A stretch of 64,000 nt of DNA from JAFDZO01 sp044226845 (GTDB lineage Bacteria; Bacteroidota; Ignavibacteria; Tepidaquicellales; Tepidaquicellaceae). The translations under genes and the position numbers were made by a program. Below, one piece after another: positions 27,551 to 33,752 of this stretch (its first letter is position 1; each line of letters opens with the position of its first letter). Location of the stretch: NCBI GenBank assembly GCA_044226845.1, contig JBGAGG010000010.1, positions 68,972 to 132,971 of the forward strand. Reading direction: 5' to 3'. The notes beneath the pieces are model-generated. The model saw only the letters and a list, made by a program, of their open reading frames with translations, searched no databases and had not been told where the DNA came from.

Positions 27551-27696
27551 TTAATCACTGATTAATATGATTATTAATGATGTAAATGATAAAAACTTGA
27601 ATCGCTAATTGTTCTGATTTTAATGATACTGATATGATAAATTTACTTAAATCGCATCAGTGCAAATCACTTTTCATCAGTGAAATCAGTGATTCA
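27551..27696. repeat. Degenerate inverted repeat (AATCACTGATT type)
   Basis: The spacer upstream of pheT holds AATCACTGATTAATATGATT near 27552 and, in reverse, ATCAGTGAAATCAGTGATTC near 27677, with further broken copies between them. It is like the other word-type inverted repeats of the window and shows no ORF. Confidence 0.45.
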
Positions 27697-27705
27697 AACC
27701 CCTAA

Positions 27706-27739
27706 CAAAAAACCCGGACAAAAAACATTTATCCGGGTC
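27706..27739 (-). terminator. Intrinsic terminator of the lysine-rich protein gene
   Basis: A perfect stem ACCCGGA (27712-27718) / TCCGGGT (27732-27738), with a run of T residues after it on the minus strand. It lies 27 bp past the stop of the gene at 27766. Confidence 0.85.
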
Positions 27740-27765
27740 TCATATGCTGGTTAAAATCTTAAATA

Positions 27766-28224
27766 TTATTCGCCGTCTTTCTTTGGTTCTTTTTTTACAG
27801 GTTCGTTGTTTTCTCTCTTATATTGTCTTTCATTCTTTTCCGGTTCAGAATTATTATTGTTATCATAAGTTTTCGGCGGAGTATATGTTCCGTTTGTAGG
27901 CGGAGTATAAACTCTTGGTGTTCTTACTCTTGTAGTATGTCTTCTGTTCTTCTTACTTCCTTTTTTCTTTTTACCTGACTTCTTTGAACTTTTTTTACCG
28001 GAGCTCTTCTTTTTAGAGGTTTTCTTTCCGGAAGTTTTGTTCTTTGAACTTTTTTTGCCTGAAGTCTTGTTCTTACTCTTACTTGTTTTACCGCTTTTTT
28101 TCTTTTTGGAAGTCTGTGTGGTCTTTTTCTTAGGCTTAGCCTCGAGGTTTGAAAACTCACCAAACACACCACCAAAAGCAAAGGCGCATAAAAAAGTCAT
28201 AACCAGCATTTGACGCTTTGTCAT
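27766..28224 (-). CDS. Secreted lysine-rich low-complexity protein
   Basis: A 152 aa protein with a likely signal peptide (1-30, MTKRQMLVMTFLCAFAFGGV, cut near LEA). The mature part is almost only Lys, Ser, Thr and Gly to residue 95 (repeats such as KTSGKKSSKNKTSGKKTSKK), then basic/proline-rich (TPRVYTPPTNGTYTPPK), then charged. The lysine block looks like histone H1 tails, but the signal peptide points to export. It may bind anionic polymer (LPS, DNA or peptidoglycan) in the envelope; no family is assigned. Its own terminator follows. Confidence 0.75.
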   Translation of the reverse strand: MTKRQMLVMTFLCAFAFGGVFGEFSNLEAKPKKKTTQTSKKKKSGKTSKSKNKTSGKKSSKNKTSGKKTSKKKSSGKKSSKKSGKKKKGSKKNRRHTTRVRTPRVYTPPTNGTYTPPKTYDNNNNSEPEKNERQYKRENNEPVKKEPKKDGE

Positions 28225-28337
28225 CTTTTAATTCTCCTTTTTTGATTTGTGGATAGATAAACTTAACACTTATGAATTTTAAAAACAATGAAATTAATGA
28301 CTTTAAAGAAAGCCATTACTTTAATACTTTTACGTAA

Positions 28338-29444
28338 ATGGATACAAATACTAACAATAATAAGACCGTTGTAGTTGCAATGAGCGGCGGAGTCGATTCT
28401 TCCGTAGCAGCCGCACTATTAAAAGATGAGGGTTATAATTTAATAGGCATTACTATGAAAACCTGGGGATTCGATGACATCCCCGAAAAAGATTCCGGAT
28501 GCTGCTCGCTTGAAACTATTTATTCGGCAAAGAACGTTGCCTATAACTTAGGCTTTGAACATTATACTCTTGATTTCACAGAAAAGTTCAATGATACTGT
28601 AATTGAAAATTTTATATCAGAGTATATTAAAGGACATACTCCGAATCCCTGCGTACTTTGCAATAAAACAATTAAATGGGGAGCCCTTCTTGAAAAGGCA
28701 GAATCACTCGGCGCTGATTATATTGCTACCGGGCATTACGCTAAGATCATTCACAATGAGCAAACCGGAAGATATAATATCGGAGTTTCAGAGGACAGAA
28801 AAAAAGATCAGTCCTATGCATTATGGAGAGTTTCTCAGCATGCTCTGAGCAAAACTATTTTTCCTATCGGTAAATATGAAAAGACAAAGATACGTGAAAT
28901 TGCAGCGGGCATGAATTTAAAATCTGCCAACACCCCTGACTCACAGGAAATTTGTTTTGTACCTGATGATGATTACAGAAAGTTAATCGAAATCCGTATG
29001 CCTGATTTTGTTAAGAACATCAATCACGGAGATATTGTTTACAAGGATAAAAAAGTCGGCAGCCATTCAGGATATATAAATTATACTATTGGGCAAAGAC
29101 GCGGATTAAATCTTGCGCTCGGCCATCCTATTTATGTAACAAAGATTGACGCAGAAAACAATGTTATAGTTGTTGATGATGTTGACGGACTGAATAACAC
29201 GGCTTTTATGACGAATGAAATAAATTTAATGACAATTGATAAACTAACAGTGCCGACAAAGGCATTAGTGAAAATCCGGTATAAAGATAAAGGCAGCATG
29301 GCAACGTTGTATCAGGAAAATGACGGCGAGATAAAGATAATTTTTGATGAGCAACAAAAAGCAATTACTCCCGGGCAGTCAGCTGTATTTTACGACGGAG
29401 ATAACGTCCTCGGCGGCGGCATAATTCAGAATATTTTATACTAA
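28338..29444 (+). CDS. mnmA: tRNA-specific 2-thiouridylase MnmA
   Basis: Puts sulfur at C2 of the wobble uridine (U34) in tRNA-Lys, -Glu and -Gln. The 368 aa sequence has the PP-loop VAMSGGVDSSVAAALLKDEG, the first catalytic cysteine in TPNPCVLCNKTIKWG, the ATP/tRNA block YIATGHYAKI, DQSYALWRVSQHALSKTIFP and the second cysteine in DSQEICFVPDDDY. The C-terminal beta-barrel ends GQSAVFYDGDNVLGGGII. Full length, with no nearby sulfur-carrier genes. Confidence 0.95.
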   Translation: MDTNTNNNKTVVVAMSGGVDSSVAAALLKDEGYNLIGITMKTWGFDDIPEKDSGCCSLETIYSAKNVAYNLGFEHYTLDFTEKFNDTVIENFISEYIKGHTPNPCVLCNKTIKWGALLEKAESLGADYIATGHYAKIIHNEQTGRYNIGVSEDRKKDQSYALWRVSQHALSKTIFPIGKYEKTKIREIAAGMNLKSANTPDSQEICFVPDDDYRKLIEIRMPDFVKNINHGDIVYKDKKVGSHSGYINYTIGQRRGLNLALGHPIYVTKIDAENNVIVVDDVDGLNNTAFMTNEINLMTIDKLTVPTKALVKIRYKDKGSMATLYQENDGEIKIIFDEQQKAITPGQSAVFYDGDNVLGGGIIQNILY

Positions 29445-29454
29445 TTCTAACCCT

Positions 29455-29534
29455 CATTCCCAACTGCCTGTCCCGCACTTGATGCGGGATCCTCGTTGGG
29501 AATGTTTGCGTTACGAACGAGGACGTTCGTAACG
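29455..29534. repeat. Palindromic intergenic element, two nested hairpins
   Basis: Sits between mnmA and pta. Outer arms CATTCCCAAC (29455-29464) / GTTGGGAATG (29495-29504) enclose TCCCGCA-CTTGA-TGCGGGA (29471-29489). Right after it is an 11-bp perfect inverted repeat CGTTACGAACG (29509-29519) / CGTTCGTAACG (29524-29534) with a 4-base loop. The TCCCGCA hairpin shares its sequence with 33004-33045 and 36624-36666, so this is a dispersed REP-like element. Confidence 0.7.
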
Positions 29535-29546
29535 AGAAGAGGAAAA

Positions 29547-30512
29547 ATGGATTTATACAAACAACTCGAATCAAAAGCCAAGAAAGAAAAGCGGACAATT
29601 ATTTTTCCTGAATCATACGATGCGCGTGTACTCGATGCAGTGAAATATATTCTGCAGAAGAAACTCGCCAATGTAATTCTAATCCGCACGGACGAAAAAA
29701 TTAAAATAGAAGACAACCAGCATCTCGATATTATCGACTTAGATTTTTATAAACAATACCTGCAGGGATACTACGGCTCGCGCAAGCTTAAACAAAAAGA
29801 TATTACAATAGAGCAGGCAGAGAAGGAATTGAACTCCCCTCTTGCATTTGCCAATATCTTATTAAAGAATAATTTTGCCGACGGCATTATTGCAGGAAGT
29901 GTTTATACAACTACAGATGTTTTACGAAATGCTATCCGCATCATCGGACTTAAAGAGAATAACAAAACAGTTTCATCATTTTTTCTGTTTACATTTCCTA
30001 AGGATAGTATTCACAGGAACAGAATTCTTGCCTATGCCGATTGCGGCGTGCTGCCGAATCCCACAGCCGAGCAGCTTTCAGATATTGCAATACAGACATC
30101 TGAAAATTACGAAAAGCTAACTGGTATTACTGCTAGAACTGCATTTTTATCTTTCTCGACTAAAGGAAGCGCGAAAGATGATTCTTTAAATAAAGTTGTT
30201 GAAGCATTTAACATTACCAGAGAACGAAGACCTGATTTGATTTGTGACGGCGAACTACAGTTTGATGCAGCATTCGTTCCGAACGTTGCAAAGAGAAAAA
30301 ACTCTGACGGAGCAATACAAGGCGATGCAAATGTTTTTATCTTCCCTGATTTAAACTCGGGCAATATTGCATATAAAATTACTGAACGTCTAGCAGGCGC
30401 ATCTGCAACAGGACCAATTGTTCAGGGACTTGCAAAACCCGTAATGGATTTATCACGCGGCTGCAATGCCGATGATATTATTAATATGACAAGAATCATA
30501 ACAAACTTTTAA
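29547..30512 (+). CDS. pta: Phosphate acetyltransferase
   Basis: Interconverts acetyl-CoA and acetyl phosphate in acetate metabolism. About 321 aa from ATG at 29547, chosen because a purine-rich AGAGG lies 4-9 bp before it and MDLYKQLESKAKKEKRTIIF matches the family start; the upstream ATG at 29496 is inside a palindromic repeat. Family blocks are IIFPESYDARVLDAVKYI, NFADGIIAGSVYTTTDVLRN, CGVLPNPTAEQLSDIAIQTS, FSTKGSAKDD, DGELQFDAAFVPNVAKRK and FIFPDLNSGNIAYKITERLA, then ATGPIVQGLAKPVMDLSRG. It is the short Pta type. No acetate kinase gene is adjacent. Confidence 0.93.
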   Translation: MDLYKQLESKAKKEKRTIIFPESYDARVLDAVKYILQKKLANVILIRTDEKIKIEDNQHLDIIDLDFYKQYLQGYYGSRKLKQKDITIEQAEKELNSPLAFANILLKNNFADGIIAGSVYTTTDVLRNAIRIIGLKENNKTVSSFFLFTFPKDSIHRNRILAYADCGVLPNPTAEQLSDIAIQTSENYEKLTGITARTAFLSFSTKGSAKDDSLNKVVEAFNITRERRPDLICDGELQFDAAFVPNVAKRKNSDGAIQGDANVFIFPDLNSGNIAYKITERLAGASATGPIVQGLAKPVMDLSRGCNADDIINMTRIITNF

Positions 30513-30524
30513 CTCATAAATTAT

Positions 30525-30878
30525 ATGACTTTTCACGAACTCTGCGCAGAAATAAAAAAGGAAGTTAAAGAATGCACAATCGATGACGTTAAAAAAATGC
30601 ATTCTGCCAATGAAGATTTTGTACTCGTCGATACTCGCGAAGAAAGCGAATTTGCCAATGGTAAAATAAAAGGCGCGATTCACATCGGCAAAGGAATTAT
30701 CGAACGCGATATACATCTTCACGTTCCCGATAAAAACAAAAAGATTGTGTTGTATTGCGGCGGAGGTTACCGGTCAGCACTTGCAGCACACAACTTACAG
30801 AAGATGGGATACACAAATGTCATTTCAATGGACGGCGGCTGGAGAGGCTGGAACGAATCAATGGGTGAAATAGAATAA
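30525..30878 (+). CDS. Rhodanese-like domain protein
   Basis: A single rhodanese domain of 117 aa that may carry sulfane sulfur. The first half holds FVLVDTREESEFANGKIKGA and the active-site loop is IVLYCGGGYRSALAAHNLQK with the catalytic cysteine in place, then DGGWRGW at the end, as in PspE/GlpE-like proteins. There is no signal peptide. It follows pta by 12 bp and its stop abuts the convergent membrane protein gene. Confidence 0.9.
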   Translation: MTFHELCAEIKKEVKECTIDDVKKMHSANEDFVLVDTREESEFANGKIKGAIHIGKGIIERDIHLHVPDKNKKIVLYCGGGYRSALAAHNLQKMGYTNVISMDGGWRGWNESMGEIE

Positions 30879-31271
30879 CTATTTTTTCCTGGGAGTTTTC
30901 TTTTCATCTTTTTCATCATCTGCATCTTCAGCATCATCTGCCAAATGAAAACGATGCAGCTCTCTATGCCAGAACGGAGATATAAGCAATGTTACTCCGG
31001 AGAGAAATGCTACACCGCTGAATATTGCATATAGCCCTGCAAATATTTTTACGGCTGAGTTATCCATTTGCTTTACAGGTCCCATTCCGCCAAGTATCAT
31101 ACACGCTTCTGTAAAAGAATCTACCCATGTAAATCCGCCTAATACATGATACCCTAACATTCCTATACCAAGCGCTCCACATAATAGCAGCATAAACCAC
31201 TTTACATTTGTAAAAACCCGGCTCTTGAATTTAGCCTTTGAAATTAATTTTTGATTTTTATTTTCGTACAT
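30879..31271 (-). CDS. Two-span membrane protein with pore-like loop
   Basis: A 130 aa inner-membrane protein with no family I can name. Segment one is about 25-46 (WFMLLLCGALGIGMLGYHVL). It is followed by TWVDSFTEACMILGGMGPV, and then by a second span (about 73-98, IFAGLYAIFSGVAFLSGVTL). The order span - W-x-D-S-F-x-E-A-x-M-x-L-G-G-M-G - span is that of a two-span ion channel, with GGMG at the place of a selectivity filter, but the TVGYG sequence is missing. The tail (about 112-130) is acidic then basic and cytoplasmic. It converges exactly on the rhodanese gene. Confidence 0.7.
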   Translation of the reverse strand: MYENKNQKLISKAKFKSRVFTNVKWFMLLLCGALGIGMLGYHVLGGFTWVDSFTEACMILGGMGPVKQMDNSAVKIFAGLYAIFSGVAFLSGVTLLISPFWHRELHRFHLADDAEDADDEKDEKKTPRKK

Positions 31272-31327
31272 TTTTGTCTATTATTGTTCAACTAACATAA
31301 ACCCCTCAAATAAAATACCCAAAATAT

Positions 31328-31969
31328 ATGAAATTTAATTTGCAATTTTTTAGAATGAAAGCAGTGCTCAGAACTCTTGTTCTCCTTACTGCCTTAGGAA
31401 CGTTTGCTACTATGAATTTCGGCTGCACGGCCGTAGATACACTCACAAATTTAAAACGCCTTCAGTTCAAGCTCGGCTCAGTCAATAATTTTCAGGCTGC
31501 CGGTGTGAACCTTGCTAATCTTTCAAGCTTCAGCCAGATTGGAATTTTAGATATCGCAAACCTTACTGCAAATATTTCTCAGGGAAGATTGCCTATAGGA
31601 TTCACTCTGAACCTCCTTGCAAAAAATCCTAACACTGCAGGAGGCTCCGCAAATTCATCTTCACTTCTTTCAAGAATGGAATGGAATCTTTACATAGATG
31701 ATACACCGACTATCAACGGCGTAATGAATAACATTACCGTACCCGGCGTCGGGCAGGAAACAACTATCCCTATGGCAATCAGCATGGATTTACTTCAATA
31801 TATCAAAGGACAAGGCATCGAAAGCTTGGTTAACCTTGCACTTGCTATCGGAGGAAGAAACGGAAGCTCTTCACGACTTTCATTAAGAGCAAGACCTACT
31901 ATGGAAGTTTTCGGTATCCCTATTACATCACCTGAAATCACTATCGTAAGCCATACGTTCTCAAACTGA
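31328..31969 (+). CDS. Lipoprotein with LEA14-like fold
   Basis: A 213 aa protein with an N-terminal signal (a second ATG at 31355 gives MKAVLRTLVLLTALGTFATM) ending in a lipobox-like NFGC (C33), so an outer- or inner-membrane lipoprotein. The mature part resembles LEA type 2/WHy domains: repeated short strands such as LQFKLGSVNNFQAAGVNLAN, ITANISQGRLPIGFTLNLLA and KNPN, which in that family contain the N-P-N. The function is unknown, perhaps desiccation or envelope stress as for the family. A strong terminator follows. Confidence 0.75.
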   Translation: MKFNLQFFRMKAVLRTLVLLTALGTFATMNFGCTAVDTLTNLKRLQFKLGSVNNFQAAGVNLANLSSFSQIGILDIANLTANISQGRLPIGFTLNLLAKNPNTAGGSANSSSLLSRMEWNLYIDDTPTINGVMNNITVPGVGQETTIPMAISMDLLQYIKGQGIESLVNLALAIGGRNGSSSRLSLRARPTMEVFGIPITSPEITIVSHTFSN

Positions 31970-31995
31970 TTTTTACCCATACAACCTATACAAAC

Positions 31996-32028
31996 AAAGA
32001 ACCCCGCAATAGCGGGGTTCTATTTTTA
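31996..32028 (+). terminator. Intrinsic terminator, likely two-way
   Basis: A perfect 10-bp stem AGAACCCCGC (31998-32007) / GCGGGGTTCT (32012-32021), loop AATA, then ATTTTTA on the plus strand. It sits between the convergent lipoprotein and ABC ATPase genes and may serve both. Confidence 0.85.
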
Positions 32029-32048
32029 TACTAAACTCATCACAGCTA

Positions 32049-32849
32049 TTACTTCTTAACTTCAAGCTTCTCAGTCTTCTCTTTCTCTACTTCTTCTATT
32101 CTGTCCAGCGCTTCATGGGCTTCTTTATCCGTACGGGCTAAGAACTCGCGTATGATAGGGTCCTTAGTCTCCACAAGCTCCTTCGGAGTTCCGAAGAAAT
32201 ACGTCTTGCCCTCATGCATCATGGCAACGTTATCGGCAACATCATATACGCTGAATATATCATGTGTTACCACTATAGATGTAATGTTCAGCTTACCCGA
32301 GAGCTCCTTAATCAGGTCGTCTATCTGGTCGCTCATTACAGGGTCAAGACCCGTAGTCGGCTCATCGTACAAAATGTATTTCGGATTCGTGCTTATGGCG
32401 CGGGCAAGCGATACACGCTTTTTCATTCCGCCGGAGAGGTCCGAGGGCTTCATTCTTTCAATGCCCGGCAGTCCTACCATCTCAAGCTTTTCAGCTACAA
32501 TCTTTGCCGTCTCTTTATCCGATAACCTGTCATTTTCTTTCAGAGCAAGGCCGACGTTCTGCCCGACGTCCATTGAGTCAAAGAGCGCCGCTCCCTGAAA
32601 CAAAAATCCTATATCCTTTCTCATTGCATAGAGGTCTTTTTCCTTCATTGCATTCATGCTCTTGCCTTCGAAAATTATGTCCCCCGAATCCGGTCTTAGC
32701 AGGCCGACGATATGCTTCAGCATAACCGATTTTCCGCAGCCGCTTCGTCCGATAATTACCAGCGTCTTCCCCGATTCTATATCCATATCCACGCCTCTCA
32801 AAACCTGCTTGGAACCAAAACTTTTTGTGATATTTTTTATTTCAATCAT
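32049..32849 (-). CDS. ABC transporter ATPase, MlaF-like
   Basis: The nucleotide-binding subunit of an ABC transporter, 267 aa from ATG at 32849 (an ATG 3 codons upstream is also possible). Walker A is IIGRSGCGKSVMLKHIVGL, the signature LSGGMKKRVSLARA, Walker B YILYDEPTTGLDP, and the H-loop IVVTHDIFSVYDVADN. The DPVMSDQIDDLIKELS wording after Walker B and the GRSGCGKS-VMLKHIVGLL start are typical of the MlaF/Mkl group that moves phospholipid between membranes. The usual partners (MlaE permease, MlaD) are not next to it: upstream is about 0.9 kb without genes. It ends in a charged tail EVEKEKTEKLEVKK. Confidence 0.88.
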   Translation of the reverse strand: MIEIKNITKSFGSKQVLRGVDMDIESGKTLVIIGRSGCGKSVMLKHIVGLLRPDSGDIIFEGKSMNAMKEKDLYAMRKDIGFLFQGAALFDSMDVGQNVGLALKENDRLSDKETAKIVAEKLEMVGLPGIERMKPSDLSGGMKKRVSLARAISTNPKYILYDEPTTGLDPVMSDQIDDLIKELSGKLNITSIVVTHDIFSVYDVADNVAMMHEGKTYFFGTPKELVETKDPIIREFLARTDKEAHEALDRIEEVEKEKTEKLEVKK

Positions 32850-32907
32850 AGCTTGCAAAATAGCAAAAACTCACCGCACAATATAGGAAGAAAATTTTTA
32901 TGCATTT

Positions 32908-32993
32908 GGTCGGGTTTTGGTCGGATTCCTGTATTGTTTTTTCAACACCCACAAATTTTCTTTTTGAATTTGGTCGGGTTTTGGTCGTATTTT
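32908..32993. repeat. GTCGG-type interspersed repeat
   Basis: Third copy: GGTCGGGTTTTGGTCGGATT, then CCTGTATTG-TTTTTT-CAACAC, then a second GGTCGGG/GGTCGTA pair. It opens the 0.9 kb gene-free stretch 32859-33752, which also holds copies at 33084 and a fragment near 33251 (TGTCGGCTTTTGGTCGGG), but no ORF that I believe. Confidence 0.65.
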
Positions 32994-33003
32994 CTCTCCT
33001 TGT

Positions 33004-33045
33004 TATTCCCGCCCCGCATCAAGTGCGGGATAAACTCCAGCGGAA
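33004..33045. repeat. GC-rich palindromic element, inverse copy of 36624
   Basis: ATTCCCGCCCCGCATCAAGT followed by GCGGGATAAACTCCAGCGG. It is the same roughly 42-bp element as 36624-36666 but in the opposite orientation, and it shares the CCCGCA/TGCGGG hairpin of 29471. After it comes an AT-rich inverted repeat built from AATTCATAATTTATAA. Confidence 0.65.
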
Positions 33046-33083
33046 TCCAATCATAATTCATAATTTATAATTCATAATTAAAA

Positions 33084-33168
33084 AGTCGGATTTTGGTCGG
33101 ATTCCTGTATTGTTTTTACAACACCGATAGTTTTAATTTTAAAAAAAGTCGGAAAAAAGTCGGATTCT
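33084..33168. repeat. GTCGG-type interspersed repeat
   Basis: Fourth copy, the most complete: AGTCGGATTTTGGTCGGATT, CCTGTATTG-TTTTTA-CAACACCGA, a short AT stretch and AAAGTCGGAAAAAAGTCGGA. It matches 15158 and 32908 in order and spacing, about 85 bp long. Confidence 0.65.
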
Positions 33169-33430
33169 GTTCAATTTCAAATTTTAAGATCTCATAAAAG
33201 AACGGTGTATACATTTGAAATCTGACATTTGAAATTTGAAATTCAAATTTTGTCGGCTTTTGGTCGGGTTATTATGTAAAGTTGATTTCCTTCTTCTCTG
33301 TCAATACACTAATCTCAATATATGAAGAATAAATCTATTTTGAAAGAAGATGTTCCCTATTCGTACTAATAGGTTGAAATATAAATATTGGTCTTGACGA
33401 GTGGCAATTATTTTGAAATTTACGGATATG

Positions 33431-33454
33431 TCCCCCTCCTTAACAAGGAGGGGG
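33431..33454. repeat. CCCCTCC hairpin repeat
   Basis: TCCCCCTCCTTAACAAGGAGGGGG is a near-perfect hairpin. Related copies lie at 33541-33610 (CCCCTCCTTGGTAAG, then GTCCCGCTTTAGCGGGA), 36004-36039 and 36533-36557. No gene is associated. Confidence 0.6.
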
Positions 33455-33540
33455 CACAGCCTAATGGATTTTCTAAAAGTTATAATCATTAAATGAGATT
33501 ACACAAGAGTTATACTTTATAAGCGAAACCAAACATTAAA

Positions 33541-33610
33541 CCACCCCTAACCCCTCCTTGGTAAGCTCTCTGTTATCAAGTCCCGCTTTAGCGGGAGGGA
33601 GGGAAAGCCT
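33541..33610. repeat. CCCCTCC-type repeat with GC hairpin
   Basis: CCACCCCTAACCCCTCCTTGG, then TCCCGC-TTTA-GCGGGA (33581-33597), then GGGAGGGAAAGCC, which reverses the beginning. It looks like a miniature inverted-repeat element. Confidence 0.55.
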
Positions 33611-33665
33611 CAGAAATTTCACGTTTAATTTTTGCTTATACTTCCCCATACCCCTACCCCATAAC

Positions 33666-33700
33666 AAAAAAGCCCCACCCCGCTTATCGCAGAATGGAGC
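33666..33700 (-). terminator. Intrinsic terminator of the propeller protein gene
   Basis: On the minus strand GCTCCATTCTGC (33689-33700) pairs over 12 bp with GCGGGGTGGGGC (33672-33683), using several G-U pairs, loop GATAA, then TTTTTTG. Because the stem is complete only as minus-strand RNA, it terminates the gene at 33753. Its CTCCATTCTGC arm recurs in the terminator at 36235. Confidence 0.85.
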
Positions 33701-33752
33701 TTATGGTAATTACATAATCCCTATTTATTTCAGGAATCTTAAAAATAAAAAA

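Noticed and set aside
27924..28181. An overlapping basic ORF inside the lysine-rich protein gene
   Set aside because: It is a shadow of the Lys-rich codons (AAA/AAG) in another frame, and the signal peptide is in the other one.
29496..29546. Upstream ATG for pta
   Set aside because: The added 17 residues lie in the palindromic repeat, and the ATG at 29547 has a Shine-Dalgarno-like AGAGG and the family start.
33301..33489. A 62-codon ORF in the repeat-rich gap after the MlaF-like gene
   Set aside because: It runs through the CCCCTCC hairpin and shows no family pattern or start context; it looks like a chance frame.
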